Assembly (NCBI GenBank): GCA_965243105.1
Contig: CBDEUC010000003.1
Coordinates: 1,736,001 to 1,800,000, forward strand
Direction of reading: 5' to 3'
From: WLWS01 sp965243105
Lineage (GTDB): Bacteria; Pseudomonadota; Gammaproteobacteria; Eutrophobiales; Eutrophobiaceae
Length of the DNA stretch: 64,000 nucleotides
The notes beneath the pieces are model-generated. The model was given only the letters and a program-made list of their open reading frames with translations. It was not told where the DNA came from and did not search any database. Position numbers and translations under genes: made by a program. Shown piece by piece: positions 9,837 through 18,368 of the stretch (its first letter is position 1; each line of letters begins with the position of its first letter).

Positions 9837-11274
9837 AGCTACCGGGTTTATGGAGTTTGATCGGGAGAAACAGCCGTACCGACCGGTTGATGAACGCCTG
9901 GGTGACTATAACCAGGTGATGCAACCATGGCCGGTGGAACCTTTAAAAACCCAGGCTTCTCGCTGCATGGACTGTGGTATTCCTTTCTGCCACCAGGGTT
10001 GTCCGCTGGGTAACCTCATTCCCGACTGGAACGATCTTGTCTACCGCGACCAGTGGCTTGAAGCCATCAAGCGCCTGCATGCTACAAACAACTTCCCGGA
10101 ATTCACCGGTACGCTCTGCCCGGCACCCTGCGAGGGTTCCTGTGTACTGGGTATCAACGAGGATCCGGTTACCATCAAGGCAGTGGAGCTCTCCATCATC
10201 GACAAGGCCTGGGAGAACGGCTGGATAAAAGCCGAGCTACCGGAAAAGAAGACGGGCAAGAAAGTCGCCGTTGTCGGATCCGGTCCCGCCGGACTTGCGG
10301 CTGCACAGCAGCTGGCCCGCGCTGGTCATGACGTGACGGTATTTGAAAGAGACGATCGTATCGGTGGCCTGCTGCGTTACGGTATTCCCGAGTTCAAGAT
10401 GGAAAAGAAACGCCTCGACCGTCGCCTTGAGCAGATGGTGGAAGAGGGCGTGGAGTTCAAGACCGGCATGCACGTTGGCATGGATGTCTCGGTGGAAGAA
10501 CTGAAAAACGAATATGATGCACTGCTGTTAACCGGCGGTGCCTGCGAGGCAAGGAACCTGCCGGCAGAAGGACGAGAGCTTGATGGTATTTACCAGGCCA
10601 TGACCTACCTGCCCATGCAGAACCGGCTTTGTGAAGGTGACAAGCAGCCGGACGACTTTATCAGCGCAGAAGGCAAGCACGTGATCATCATCGGTGGTGG
10701 TGATACCGGCGCTGACTGCCTGGGTACTGCCAACAGGCAGGGCTGCGCATCCGTGCACCAGCTGGAAATTATGCCCAAGCCGCCAAACACAAGGCCCGAA
10801 GACAACCCCTGGCCCGAATGGCCGCGCATCTTCCGCACAGCCTCTGCCCATGAAGAAGGCGTGGAACGCGTTTATGCAGTAAACACAAAACGCTTCATCG
10901 GCGACGAGAACGGTAAGGTCAAGGCACTTGAGCTTGTTAAGGTCGAGATGAAAAACGAGGATGGCCGCATCAGCTTTGAAGAAGTGCCGGGCAGCGAGCA
11001 GGAATTACCCTGTGACCTGGCACTGCTGGCCATGGGTTTTCTTGGCCCTGAAAAGCCCGGCATGCTGGAGCAGCTCGGTGTTGAACTGGATGGACGCGGC
11101 AACGTAGTCGCCGATCCAAAGACATGGATGACAAGCGTTGACGGTGTCTTCGCAGCCGGCGACATGCGCCGTGGCCAGAGCCTGATTGTCTGGGCCATTG
11201 CTGAAGGTCGAAGTGCCGCCCGCGGCATCGACGAGTACCTTCTCGGTAGCAGCGAGCTGCCTGCACCGCTCTAG
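9829..11274 (+). CDS. gltD: Glutamate synthase (NADPH), small subunit
   Basis: 481 residues, normal for GltD, which passes electrons from NADPH through FAD and 4Fe-4S clusters to GltB. Cluster-binding cysteines are in SRCMDCGIPFCHQGCPLGN and GTLCPAPCEGSC. The FAD-binding GSGPAGLAAAQQLARAGH and the NADPH-binding IIIGGGDTGADCLG motifs are intact, and a C-terminal GDMRRGQSLIVWAIAEGR segment closes the FAD site. It starts inside the end of gltB. A palindromic repeat 24 bp after the stop could protect or end the message. Confidence 0.98.
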   Translation: MGKATGFMEFDREKQPYRPVDERLGDYNQVMQPWPVEPLKTQASRCMDCGIPFCHQGCPLGNLIPDWNDLVYRDQWLEAIKRLHATNNFPEFTGTLCPAPCEGSCVLGINEDPVTIKAVELSIIDKAWENGWIKAELPEKKTGKKVAVVGSGPAGLAAAQQLARAGHDVTVFERDDRIGGLLRYGIPEFKMEKKRLDRRLEQMVEEGVEFKTGMHVGMDVSVEELKNEYDALLLTGGACEARNLPAEGRELDGIYQAMTYLPMQNRLCEGDKQPDDFISAEGKHVIIIGGGDTGADCLGTANRQGCASVHQLEIMPKPPNTRPEDNPWPEWPRIFRTASAHEEGVERVYAVNTKRFIGDENGKVKALELVKVEMKNEDGRISFEEVPGSEQELPCDLALLAMGFLGPEKPGMLEQLGVELDGRGNVVADPKTWMTSVDGVFAAGDMRRGQSLIVWAIAEGRSAARGIDEYLLGSSELPAPL

Positions 11275-11298
11275 GCAAGACCGATCTGACTCTCTTTC

Positions 11299-11325
11299 GT
11301 CATTCCCGCGAAAGCGGGAATCCAG
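11299..11325. repeat. REP-like palindromic element
   Basis: Perfect 8-bp arms (attcccgc 11302-11309 and gcgggaat 11314-11321) enclose a GAAA tetraloop and are flanked by CGTC and CCAG. This exact form is common as a dispersed intergenic repeat in many proteobacteria. Only one copy was noticed in the window. It lies in the 99 bp between gltD and the DUF454 gene, where it could act as an mRNA 3' stem-loop. Confidence 0.6.
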
Positions 11326-11373
11326 TGATAAATCCAGCATCCAGCCAGTTGTTTTTATAGCGAAAGGCGCCCT

Positions 11374-11745
11374 TTGCACAGGAAACTCTACATTTTACTG
11401 GGATTTGTTTTTATCGCCCTGGCGGCGCTTGGCTTCATTCTTCCAGTGCTTCCCTGCACGCCTTTTGTCCTGTTGTCAGCATGGTTTTTCGCGCGGTCCT
11501 CTGAAAAATGGCACCAATGGTTACTTCAAAGTGAACTCTTTGGTCCCATGATCCATAACTGGGAAGCTAATCGTTGTATCAGTCTTCGAACAAAGGTGGT
11601 TGCAATCACTTCCATGCTGCTGGTCGGTGGTGCATCCATAGTATATGGTGTGGAGCAGACCTGGCTTCGAGGCCTTGCCCTTGTGCTTATTGCCATTGGT
11701 GCAGCCACTGTACTTTCAATCAAGACCTGCGAAAGCAATCAATAG
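11374..11745 (+). CDS. DUF454 (YbaN family) inner membrane protein
   Basis: 123 residues with hydrophobic segments near residues 5-35 and 70-115. The LGFILPVLPCTPFVLLSAWFFARSS block is the YbaN/DUF454 signature. No biochemical role is established for the family. The best start is TTG at 11374, because the family N-terminus (Arg-Lys-x-Leu-Tyr and a hydrophobic run) begins there and AAAGG lies just upstream; no ATG fits. It lies 9 bp upstream of the SDR gene. Confidence 0.8.
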   Translation: MHRKLYILLGFVFIALAALGFILPVLPCTPFVLLSAWFFARSSEKWHQWLLQSELFGPMIHNWEANRCISLRTKVVAITSMLLVGGASIVYGVEQTWLRGLALVLIAIGAATVLSIKTCESNQ

Positions 11746-11754
11746 GAGAATATC

Positions 11755-12420
11755 ATGGCTACTGTTGTGATCACCGGCGCAAATCGCGGCATTGGACTGG
11801 AGTTTAGTAGACGCTTTGTCGAGCGAGGCGATAATGTTATCACTCTATGCCGCCAGTCCAGCGATGCATTGAATGCATTGGACTGCAGGGTAGAAGAGGG
11901 CATCGACGTTGCGAAAGATAATTGTATTGCCACCATTCGTGAGCGCTTAAATGATGTTTCCCAGGTAGATGTGCTGGTGAACAATGCCGGCTTGCTCAGC
12001 AATGAATCGCTGGGGGACATGGACTACGACCGCATTCGAAGCCAGTTTGAAGTAAACACGCTTGGGCCCTTACGCGTCACTGATGCTTTAATAGATAAGC
12101 TTGCCAGTGGATCAAAGCTCATCATGATCACTTCCGTTATGGGCTCTATTGCTGAAAATGGCTCAGGCGGGATGTATGGTTACCGCATTTCCAAAGCCGC
12201 GTTGAATATCGCCAGTGTTTCCCTGACCCGTGATCTTGAATCAAGGGGTGTTGCCGTGGGTATTTTTCATCCCGGGTACGTGAAAACCGAGATGACGGCA
12301 ATGGGTGGCAACATCACCCCGGAGGAATCCGTCAATGGCCTGATGCAAAGAATCGATGAGCTTTCCATGCAAAACACCGGTGCCTTTCGGCACACAAACG
12401 GGAATACCCTGTCCTGGTAG
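11755..12420 (+). CDS. Short-chain dehydrogenase/reductase (SDR)
   Basis: 221 residues, a compact classical SDR. The cofactor motif TGANRGIG (7-14), the structural NNAG (76-79), Ser127 and the catalytic YRISK (143-147) are all present, so it should be an active NAD(P)-dependent oxidoreductase in the cytoplasm. The sequence resembles C-factor/sniffer-type SDRs, but the substrate cannot be told. RBS AGGAGA lies before the ATG. It probably shares a transcript with the DUF454 gene and converges on the minus-strand gene ending at 12464. Confidence 0.87.
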   Translation: MATVVITGANRGIGLEFSRRFVERGDNVITLCRQSSDALNALDCRVEEGIDVAKDNCIATIRERLNDVSQVDVLVNNAGLLSNESLGDMDYDRIRSQFEVNTLGPLRVTDALIDKLASGSKLIMITSVMGSIAENGSGGMYGYRISKAALNIASVSLTRDLESRGVAVGIFHPGYVKTEMTAMGGNITPEESVNGLMQRIDELSMQNTGAFRHTNGNTLSW

Positions 12421-12433
12421 TAATACAGCGGTT

Positions 12434-12450
12434 CCGGGTCAAGCACCCGG
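12434..12450. terminator. Hairpin between convergent genes
   Basis: Arms ccgggt (12434-12439) and acccgg (12445-12450) with a 5-nt loop lie in the 43-bp gap between the SDR gene and the convergent minus-strand gene. There is no U-run on either side, so termination strength is doubtful. Confidence 0.35.
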
Positions 12451-12463
12451 GTTACATCTTTAG

Positions 12464-12880
12464 CTAGGCCCAGCCCAGTTGCTGCATGCTGAAGTGGTCG
12501 TTCCAGATCTTGGTAAGGTGCCTGATTTTCCCGTCTTCAAATTCCATTGAATAAACATAATCGGCGGCGATACTTTTTCCCGTTGGCTCGCCGGGACCAC
12601 CGGGACCGGTCTGCGTGCCAAGAAACACCGCAACGGCGGACACACACTGTCGCTCTTCATCTTCAGCAAAGCACTTCAGGTCATAATGCGCGTCAGGTAT
12701 GGGGATGAACAGGTCTCTCATCCAGTCAGCATAGCCTTCAGCGGTATTAATCTCAGCGAGAGCCCCTGTCTGCGCCGAGAAAGTAGCGCCTTCATGGCAG
12801 TAGTCCTTGCAGGCTTCCCAGCCCTTGCCGGTTTCACAGGCTTCAAAAAAAGCCCATGCAGCATCAATATTTTTAGCCAT
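12464..12880 (-). CDS. SnoaL/NTF2-like fold protein
   Basis: 138 residues. The N-terminal DAAWAFFEACETGKGWEAC helix, a central YADWMRDLFIPIPDAHYDL segment and a C-terminal FEDGKIRHLTKIWND strand fit the SnoaL-like/NTF2 cone fold used by small isomerases, cyclases and ligand-binding proteins. No catalytic set can be named from sequence alone. It starts 11 bp after the stop of the SYLF-domain gene and may be its operon partner. Confidence 0.65.
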   Translation of the reverse strand: MAKNIDAAWAFFEACETGKGWEACKDYCHEGATFSAQTGALAEINTAEGYADWMRDLFIPIPDAHYDLKCFAEDEERQCVSAVAVFLGTQTGPGGPGEPTGKSIAADYVYSMEFEDGKIRHLTKIWNDHFSMQQLGWA

Positions 12881-12891
12881 TGTTTCTTTTC

Positions 12892-13449
12892 CTATTTATT
12901 CAGTTTCGTCATCTTTGAGCCTTCCAGTGTCAGGTTGTACATCAGGCCCTTGTTGCTGAACACGAATCCCACGATGGGGTCATCAAAGTTGACCGTGTTG
13001 ATATCCTTGCCAGTACCCAGTTCCACCAGGGCGACGGAACCATCCACCCCGGCCTCCCAGCCATCGCTGTTTCGAAATGAATCCAGCGCAGACTTCTGCA
13101 GGAAGATAAGCATCACGGTTTTGAACTGGGCGCCGAACTGGAAACCAATCGAGGCTGCAGCAGTACTGTAGTAGTCGGCGGTTTTTCCCTTGATAAGCAG
13201 TGCACCTTCGCCGTATTCACCGCCAATGCCAAAGCCAGCCTTGACGACGTCGGGAAACACGAGAACACCTTCCGCCTTTTCAAGAAACTTTTCTGCTCCC
13301 AGTACTTCCTTCTTGAAGTTTTCAATGGATGCTTCTACCTCAATATCAATCTCCGTTTTTGAAGCGGCCTGTGATTGAAAAGTAAAAGCAAGTAAAGCCA
13401 GGATAATGCCGGCCAATTTAAATGCGGGATTACATGATGTGTATTTCAT
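12892..13449 (-). CDS. SYLF (Ysc84-type) lipid-binding domain protein, secreted
   Basis: 185 residues. A signal peptide ends at about residue 29 (QSQAASKTE). The rest matches the bacterial SYLF domain: EKAEGVLVFPDVVKAGFGIGGEYGEGAL, a tyrosine-rich turn in ADYYSTAAASIGFQFGAQ, and VFSNKGLMYNLTLEGSK near the end. Eukaryotic SYLF domains bind phosphoinositides; the bacterial periplasmic forms have no assigned role. AGGAG precedes the ATG. It is followed closely by the NTF2-like gene. Confidence 0.85.
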   Translation of the reverse strand: MKYTSCNPAFKLAGIILALLAFTFQSQAASKTEIDIEVEASIENFKKEVLGAEKFLEKAEGVLVFPDVVKAGFGIGGEYGEGALLIKGKTADYYSTAAASIGFQFGAQFKTVMLIFLQKSALDSFRNSDGWEAGVDGSVALVELGTGKDINTVNFDDPIVGFVFSNKGLMYNLTLEGSKMTKLNK

Positions 13450-13485
13450 TCCTGGTTTCTCCTGGATGTAAGGATGATGTGGAAA

Positions 13486-14028
13486 CTAGTCTTTCCAGAA
13501 TTCATACCACTTCTTCGAGGACTTCGCATTCTCGCTCGGGGCGTCCTCTTTTTCTTCCGGGCTGCCCTTCACAGACTTTGTCTTTTCTTTCATGGCTTCC
13601 TTCTCATCATCCGAGTCTTTTTTACCCAGGTCGGATTTATGCTCGCCCGCCCTGGCAGCTGCCGATGTTTCCCGGCCATGCTGGCTGGCTTCCCAGCCGC
13701 GCTCACTTCTCTGGCTTCCGGGTTCCCCGTCCTTTCCTTTTTTCTTGTTCTTCTTGTCCTTGTTTTTTCCACCACCCTTGTTGCCCTTGTTCTTGCCCTT
13801 GCTTCCTTCATCGTCGTCATCAGCTTCATCTTCGTCGCTGTCGTCCTCTTCCCCGGGTTTCTCGTAGCCCGTGCGTTTCTTGACCTCCCTGTCTACCTTG
13901 TCTCTCACACTGTCCTTTGTAGACTGGATGACCTCGTCAACCACTTCATCAACAACAGACTGTGTGTCCTGCGCGTTAACCAGCATGGAAGTAAAAAACA
14001 TGGATATAAGGATGAGTATTTTTTTCAC
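13486..14028 (-). CDS. Secreted protein with acidic and Lys/Gly-rich low-complexity tracts
   Basis: Function unknown. The best start is GTG at 14028: it is preceded by GGAG and followed directly by a clean signal peptide (KKILILISMFFTSMLVNA). An ATG 13 codons upstream would bury the signal. The mature part has a short helical region (VVDEVVDEVIQSTKDSVRDKV), a run of Asp/Glu (about residues 60-75), then a Lys/Gly/Asn-rich tract and a hydrophilic end finishing in Trp-Tyr-Glu-Phe-Trp. It is probably disordered in the periplasm. No homologue is recognised. Confidence 0.6.
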   Translation of the reverse strand: MKKILILISMFFTSMLVNAQDTQSVVDEVVDEVIQSTKDSVRDKVDREVKKRTGYEKPGEEDDSDEDEADDDDEGSKGKNKGNKGGGKNKDKKNKKKGKDGEPGSQRSERGWEASQHGRETSAAARAGEHKSDLGKKDSDDEKEAMKEKTKSVKGSPEEKEDAPSENAKSSKKWYEFWKD

Positions 14029-14115
14029 CGGGATTCTCCAGTTAGTGGGGTGGTGCGAGTGATTCAACAGGAAATAATGCCTGTCCGGGACACCACGCCC
14101 CGGAAAGGCAATAAA

Positions 14116-14358
14116 TCAGCGTTTCGACAAGAGGGACCTGACTCGACGGGCTTCATCGGGACCCATTGACCGCTCTATCTTACTGACGACATATTCATCC
14201 TTGAACTTTTTCTGCCGTAATTCCTTTAGCAGTTCAATGATCTTCTCGTCGGATTGCTTCTTGGTCAGGGCAACAATGAGCATTTCAATGAGGGTTTCAG
14301 ACCATAATGTCTTCGCCACTGTTTGCGTTTGCTGCGTAAGTTCTTCTTCATCTGACAT
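14116..14358 (-). CDS. Conserved small hypothetical protein
   Basis: 80 residues, mostly helical and charged, with no signal peptide. The first half carries an amphipathic stretch (TLWSETLIEMLIVALT), and the second half is Lys/Arg-rich and ends in ARRVRSLLSKR. I do not recognise a family. It lies in a run of four short minus-strand genes and may belong to one transcript with the DUF6116 gene that ends 29 bp upstream. Confidence 0.5.
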   Translation of the reverse strand: MSDEEELTQQTQTVAKTLWSETLIEMLIVALTKKQSDEKIIELLKELRQKKFKDEYVVSKIERSMGPDEARRVRSLLSKR

Positions 14359-14387
14359 AGTAATATACCCTTGGCTTCATAGTGCTT

Positions 14388-14663
14388 TTATTGTTTTACA
14401 TGCTCGTCTTCGTTCTGGACCGCTTCGCTCTCCACAACTTCTCCCTCGATGACATCCTTGTTTTCATGCTGGAGTTTTCGGCCTTCTTTCAAATTGGCCA
14501 GCAGCAGTGCCACCAGGCCGAGAATGATTTCGTCGAAAAAAGGGATAACGTCGGGAATCAGCAAGTCCAGGATAAGGATGCTGAGGATAATGAGAAACTG
14601 GCTGCGGTACTTCAGGCCATCGGCAAACTCGAGAAAACGGGCTATGAGTTGTTGCAATATCAT
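14388..14663 (-). CDS. DUF6116-type small membrane protein
   Basis: 91 residues from the ATG at 14663. One strongly hydrophobic hairpin (ILSILILDLLIPDVIPFFDEIILGLVALLLANL) is followed by an acidic tail. The pattern fits DUF6116-family proteins, whose role is unknown. The frame stays open for another 88 codons upstream, but that part reads as non-coding (mixed His/Ser/Cys, no hydrophobic pattern), and the natural start coincides with the beginning of the family-like sequence. Confidence 0.65.
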   Translation of the reverse strand: MILQQLIARFLEFADGLKYRSQFLIILSILILDLLIPDVIPFFDEIILGLVALLLANLKEGRKLQHENKDVIEGEVVESEAVQNEDEHVKQ

Positions 14664-14681
14664 GGCCTGATTATAGCAAAA

Positions 14682-14829
14682 TAGCCCGTATTTAGGGCTA
14701 ATGCACCATTGTGACGGACTTAACAGCTCGGGAAACTCGCCACGGCAGCGGATCCCAATAATCACTTGGCTTTCAGGGCGATAGAGGGCAAAATCAAAGC
14801 CTGAAAAGCCCGAATAATCAGGGTTTTCA
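14682..14829. promoter_or_regulatory. Divergent intergenic region with two hairpins
   Basis: The 207 bp between the DUF6116 gene and pqiA hold two inverted repeats: tagccc/gggcta at 14682-14700, and a longer one with TGAAAA-(g)-CCC at 14802-14811 pairing with GGGTTTTCA at 14821-14829. Either could be an operator or a transcript end. No convincing -35/-10 pair was found. Confidence 0.35.
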
Positions 14830-14870
14830 CATGATTCAATAAAACTATAAAAAGAATCTGGGGTATGTGA

Positions 14871-16109
14871 ATGGCTGGGATGTCCACGGGAGAGATAATT
14901 TCCTGTCATGAATGCGATCACTTTCACCGTTTCGTTCCGATTCCGTCCGGAGCGACGGCCAGTTGCGACTTCTGTGGCTCCTTCTTGTATAGAAACACCG
15001 CCAACGCATTGAACCGTTCCCTCGCACTTTATATCACTGCCTTTATTCTTTTTCTTATCGCCAATTTCTTTCCTTTCCTGTCACTCACGCTGGGTGGCCG
15101 CGTGGTGGAGAATATCCTGCTTTCCGGTGGCTGGGCCATGCACGAAATGGGCATGAGCGACCTGGGTGTGCTGATTTTCATGACCAGTATCGGCTTTCCC
15201 CTGGTGACCCTTATCGGCATGCTCTACCTGCTGATACCGGTGAAATTCGGCGTGCTGCCGCCCCATGCGGGCCGCGTTTACCGCTACAGCGAAATGGTCA
15301 CGCCCTGGAGCCTGGTGTCCGTGTTCATGCTTGGGGTGCTGATTGCCATCGTCAAGCTACAGGACATTGCCAATGTTATTATCGGCACGTCGTTCTTCGC
15401 ACTCACCGGCCTGCTCATTATTTATGCCGCAGCCAGGGCCAATTTCGACCCGCAGGTGATATGGGATCTCATGCCCTATGCAAACCCCCACGAAGATGAG
15501 CTGGACGAGGACACGGTCTACCTGAATTGCCACACCTGTGGCCTGCTTACCGCCGAGGAAGGGGAGCACCAGCATTGCCCGAGGTGTACCACGCCCCTGC
15601 ATCACCGCAAGGTCAACAGCATTGAATCCACCTGGGCGCTGCTGTTTGCCGCGGCGGTACTGATCATCCCCGCCAACGTGTACCCGGTGATGACGGTGAT
15701 TCGCTTTGGCCAGGGCGAACCCAACACCATATTAAGCGGCGTGCTGCACCTTATAGAAGGCGGCATGTGGGGTCTTGCACTCATCGTGTTCGTGGCCAGT
15801 ATCGTGGTGCCGGTACTGAAACTCATCGTGCTGAGCTACCTTCTCATCTCGGTGCAGAAAAAATCCCACTGGCGCCCAAAGGATCGCACGCAGCTTTTTC
15901 GTATCACCGAGGTGGTGGGTGCCTGGTCCATGGTGGATATTTTCCTGGTGGGCCTGTTATCAGCCCTGGTCAGCCTTGATGCACTTTCCACCATCTCGCC
16001 GGGTATTGGCGCCTCTTTCTTTGCCGCCGTCGTGGTGGTGACCATGTTTGCCGCGCACCAGTTTGACCCGCGCCTGATCTGGGACAACATCCGGGAGGCT
16101 GAAGCATGA
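14871..16109 (+). CDS. pqiA: Paraquat-inducible protein A family (intermembrane lipid transport)
   Basis: 412 residues: two repeats, each with a four-cysteine ribbon (CHECDHF...CDFCG near residues 12-37; CHTCGLL...CPRCTTP near 221-241) followed by about four membrane segments. PqiA is the inner-membrane partner of the PqiB needle in MCE-type transport of lipids between inner and outer membrane. GGGGT precedes the ATG. Its end overlaps pqiB by ATGA. It heads a run of five tightly packed plus-strand genes. Confidence 0.92.
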   Translation: MAGMSTGEIISCHECDHFHRFVPIPSGATASCDFCGSFLYRNTANALNRSLALYITAFILFLIANFFPFLSLTLGGRVVENILLSGGWAMHEMGMSDLGVLIFMTSIGFPLVTLIGMLYLLIPVKFGVLPPHAGRVYRYSEMVTPWSLVSVFMLGVLIAIVKLQDIANVIIGTSFFALTGLLIIYAAARANFDPQVIWDLMPYANPHEDELDEDTVYLNCHTCGLLTAEEGEHQHCPRCTTPLHHRKVNSIESTWALLFAAAVLIIPANVYPVMTVIRFGQGEPNTILSGVLHLIEGGMWGLALIVFVASIVVPVLKLIVLSYLLISVQKKSHWRPKDRTQLFRITEVVGAWSMVDIFLVGLLSALVSLDALSTISPGIGASFFAAVVVVTMFAAHQFDPRLIWDNIREAEA

Positions 16110-17755
16110 GCGTGGCGGAGCCAAAAGTGAACAAGCGCTCGGGGCCGTCGCTTGTCTGGCTGATCCCGGCCATCACCCTCATCGTGGGTGGCTGGCTGGT
16201 GGTGAAAACCCTGTCCGAGCAGGGGCCGGTGGCCAGCATCAGCTTTAACACCGCCGAGGGTATTTCCATCGGCAAGACCAAGGTCAAGTACAAGAACGTC
16301 GACATCGGCATGGTAGAGAACATCCAGTTTGCCGACGATCTTTCCCACGTGGTTGTCACCGCCGAGTTTAACAAGGGCACCGATCACTTCCTGCGTCGTA
16401 ATACTCGCTTCTGGGTGGTGCGGCCGGAGCTTGGCCTGCGTGGTGTTTCCGGCTTGAGCACGCTGATCTCCGGCGCCTATATTGAAATTGATCCCGGCCC
16501 GGGTGCGGCGCAGTTGCACTTTGTCGGCCTTGAGAAAAAACCGGTGGTCACTTCCCACGAGGCCGGCAAGCGTATCACCCTTGTCACAGAGAAACTCAGC
16601 TCGGTGGATACCGGCTCACCCATTTACTACCAGGGCATACAGGCCGGTGAAGTGCTGGGCCATGAACTGGGTACTGACCGAAAGAGCGTGTTTATCCATG
16701 CCTTTATAAAGGATCCCTTTGATCAGCTTGTACGGGGTAACTCCCGCTTCTGGAACGTCAGCGGCATGGAAGTGACCATGGGTGCTGATGGCTTCAAGAT
16801 GAAAACCGAGTCCATCGCCTCGCTGGTGTTTGGCGGCATCGCCTTTGAAACCCCGAGGACCATGGAGCCGGCCACGGAAGATATTGAGAACCTGGTCTTC
16901 ACCCTGTTTGATCACTACGACATCATCCAGGACTACATCTACACCAAGAAGATCAACTTCCTGCTTTACTTTGACAGCTCGGTACGTGGCCTCAACGTGG
17001 GCGCGCCGGTCGAGTTCAAGGGTATCAAGGTGGGCTCGGTACTGGACATCAGGCTGGAATATAAAGCCGAGGACACCAGCTTTCTTATTCCCGTGCTGAT
17101 TGAAATCGAGCCCGAGCGCATCATTGCCAGCGACAGCAGCATGGAGGATTCTCCCTACGAGATCATCGAGTCGCTGGTTGATAAAGGATTACGTGCACAG
17201 CTTCGTACCGGTAGCCTGCTAACCGGGCAGCTCTTTATCCAGCTGGATATGCACCCGGATTCAGATGTACTGCTGGTGGGTGGTGACACTATCGTACCGG
17301 AGTTACCCACCATCGCCGCATCCAACTTCGATGCCATCACTGCCGCGGTGGAGCGCTTTGTACAGAAGCTGGATGAAGTAGAGATTGAGAAAATTGGCGC
17401 CGAGCTGCTTGAAACCCTCGAGGGTGCCAACAAGGTGGTTAACAATCCCAATGTTGAGGTCATCATTACCGACCTGCAGGCATCGATTGAGTCTTTCCGC
17501 AGCATCGTCGGCAAGCTGGATGAAGCTAACCTGAAGGAAGCCATTGACCAGGGGCACGTGGTGCTGGAGAAACTGGAAGAGACACTCACCCTGACCAACC
17601 GGGTGCTCAAGCCCAACTCGCCGCTGCAGTACAACGTGATCAAGCTGACCGGGGAGCTGGAGGAAACCGCGCGCTCGATACGACAACTGGTTGAAACGCT
17701 GGAAAGAAATCCGCAGGCGCTGATATTCGGTAAGGATATTGAAGGAGAAGAATGA
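16106..17755 (+). CDS. pqiB: PqiB-type MCE (MlaD-domain) protein
   Basis: 549 residues, the PqiB length. An N-terminal membrane anchor (SLVWLIPAITLIVGGWLVVKTL, about 16-37) is followed by three MCE domains, seen from the repeated ISFNTAEGISIGKTKVKYKNVDIG, GSPIYYQGIQAGEVLGHEL and GAPVEFKGIKVGSVLDIRL segments. The C-terminal 150 residues are helical and amphipathic, as in the PqiB needle that spans the periplasm. It overlaps pqiA and pqiC by 4 bp each. Confidence 0.94.
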   Translation: MSVAEPKVNKRSGPSLVWLIPAITLIVGGWLVVKTLSEQGPVASISFNTAEGISIGKTKVKYKNVDIGMVENIQFADDLSHVVVTAEFNKGTDHFLRRNTRFWVVRPELGLRGVSGLSTLISGAYIEIDPGPGAAQLHFVGLEKKPVVTSHEAGKRITLVTEKLSSVDTGSPIYYQGIQAGEVLGHELGTDRKSVFIHAFIKDPFDQLVRGNSRFWNVSGMEVTMGADGFKMKTESIASLVFGGIAFETPRTMEPATEDIENLVFTLFDHYDIIQDYIYTKKINFLLYFDSSVRGLNVGAPVEFKGIKVGSVLDIRLEYKAEDTSFLIPVLIEIEPERIIASDSSMEDSPYEIIESLVDKGLRAQLRTGSLLTGQLFIQLDMHPDSDVLLVGGDTIVPELPTIAASNFDAITAAVERFVQKLDEVEIEKIGAELLETLEGANKVVNNPNVEVIITDLQASIESFRSIVGKLDEANLKEAIDQGHVVLEKLEETLTLTNRVLKPNSPLQYNVIKLTGELEETARSIRQLVETLERNPQALIFGKDIEGEE

Positions 17756-18357
17756 TGTTTAATAGAACCTTTCGATCACTCACGCTCCTTGCGCTCACGG
17801 CCCTGTTAAGTGGCTGTATCGGTGGTGGTGGGGGCACCACGGTGAAGTACTACCTGGTGGACCCGGTTGCCGCCGGTTTCATGGAAGAAGAGGCCGAGCG
17901 CCAGCTCGCCATCGAGATTCTTGATCTTCATATTCCTCAATATTTGCAAAGATTTCAGCTGGTTACGCGCGACGGCGATAACAGGCTCAAGCTCTCGGAC
18001 AGCAACCAGTGGGCGGAGAACCTGCGCAAGAACCTGTTGCGCACGCTGGCCTCGAACCTGGCCACGCGGCTTTCCACGATTGATATCGGCACGCCGCTGA
18101 ATCGCTCCGCTTCAGAGCCCGACTACCGCCTGCATGTTCACATCACGCGCTTTGAGCGAAATTCCAGCGGGCGGGTAGAGCTGAAGGGACGCTGGCAGCT
18201 TGCCAACGCCGATGACGAAGACCTCGGTATGCACTTTGCCGCGCTTGAAGGAGGTGAAGTGATTTCCGACGGTGACTACGACGAGGTGGTGGCCGATATG
18301 CAGGAGCTCTTTGCAGAATTTTGTGATCGTATCGCTGACAGCATAAAGGCACTTTGA
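17752..18357 (+). CDS. pqiC: PqiC-type outer membrane lipoprotein
   Basis: 201 residues. A lipoprotein signal with lipobox LLSGC puts the acylated Cys at about residue 22, followed by a Gly-rich linker. The body (YYLVDPVAAGF, LAIEILDLHIPQYLQRFQLVTRDGDNRL) matches the PqiC/YmbA family of MCE auxiliary proteins that dock the PqiB needle at the outer membrane. It overlaps pqiB by ATGA, and the LolA-like gene follows within 11 bp. Confidence 0.9.
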   Translation: MMFNRTFRSLTLLALTALLSGCIGGGGGTTVKYYLVDPVAAGFMEEEAERQLAIEILDLHIPQYLQRFQLVTRDGDNRLKLSDSNQWAENLRKNLLRTLASNLATRLSTIDIGTPLNRSASEPDYRLHVHITRFERNSSGRVELKGRWQLANADDEDLGMHFAALEGGEVISDGDYDEVVADMQELFAEFCDRIADSIKAL

Positions 18358-18368
18358 TAAACAGCACG

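Noticed and set aside
14664..14927. Longer N-terminus for the DUF6116 gene (start at 14927)
   Set aside because: The extra 88 residues have no hydrophobic or family pattern and would overlap the pqiA start; the ATG at 14663 begins the family-like sequence.
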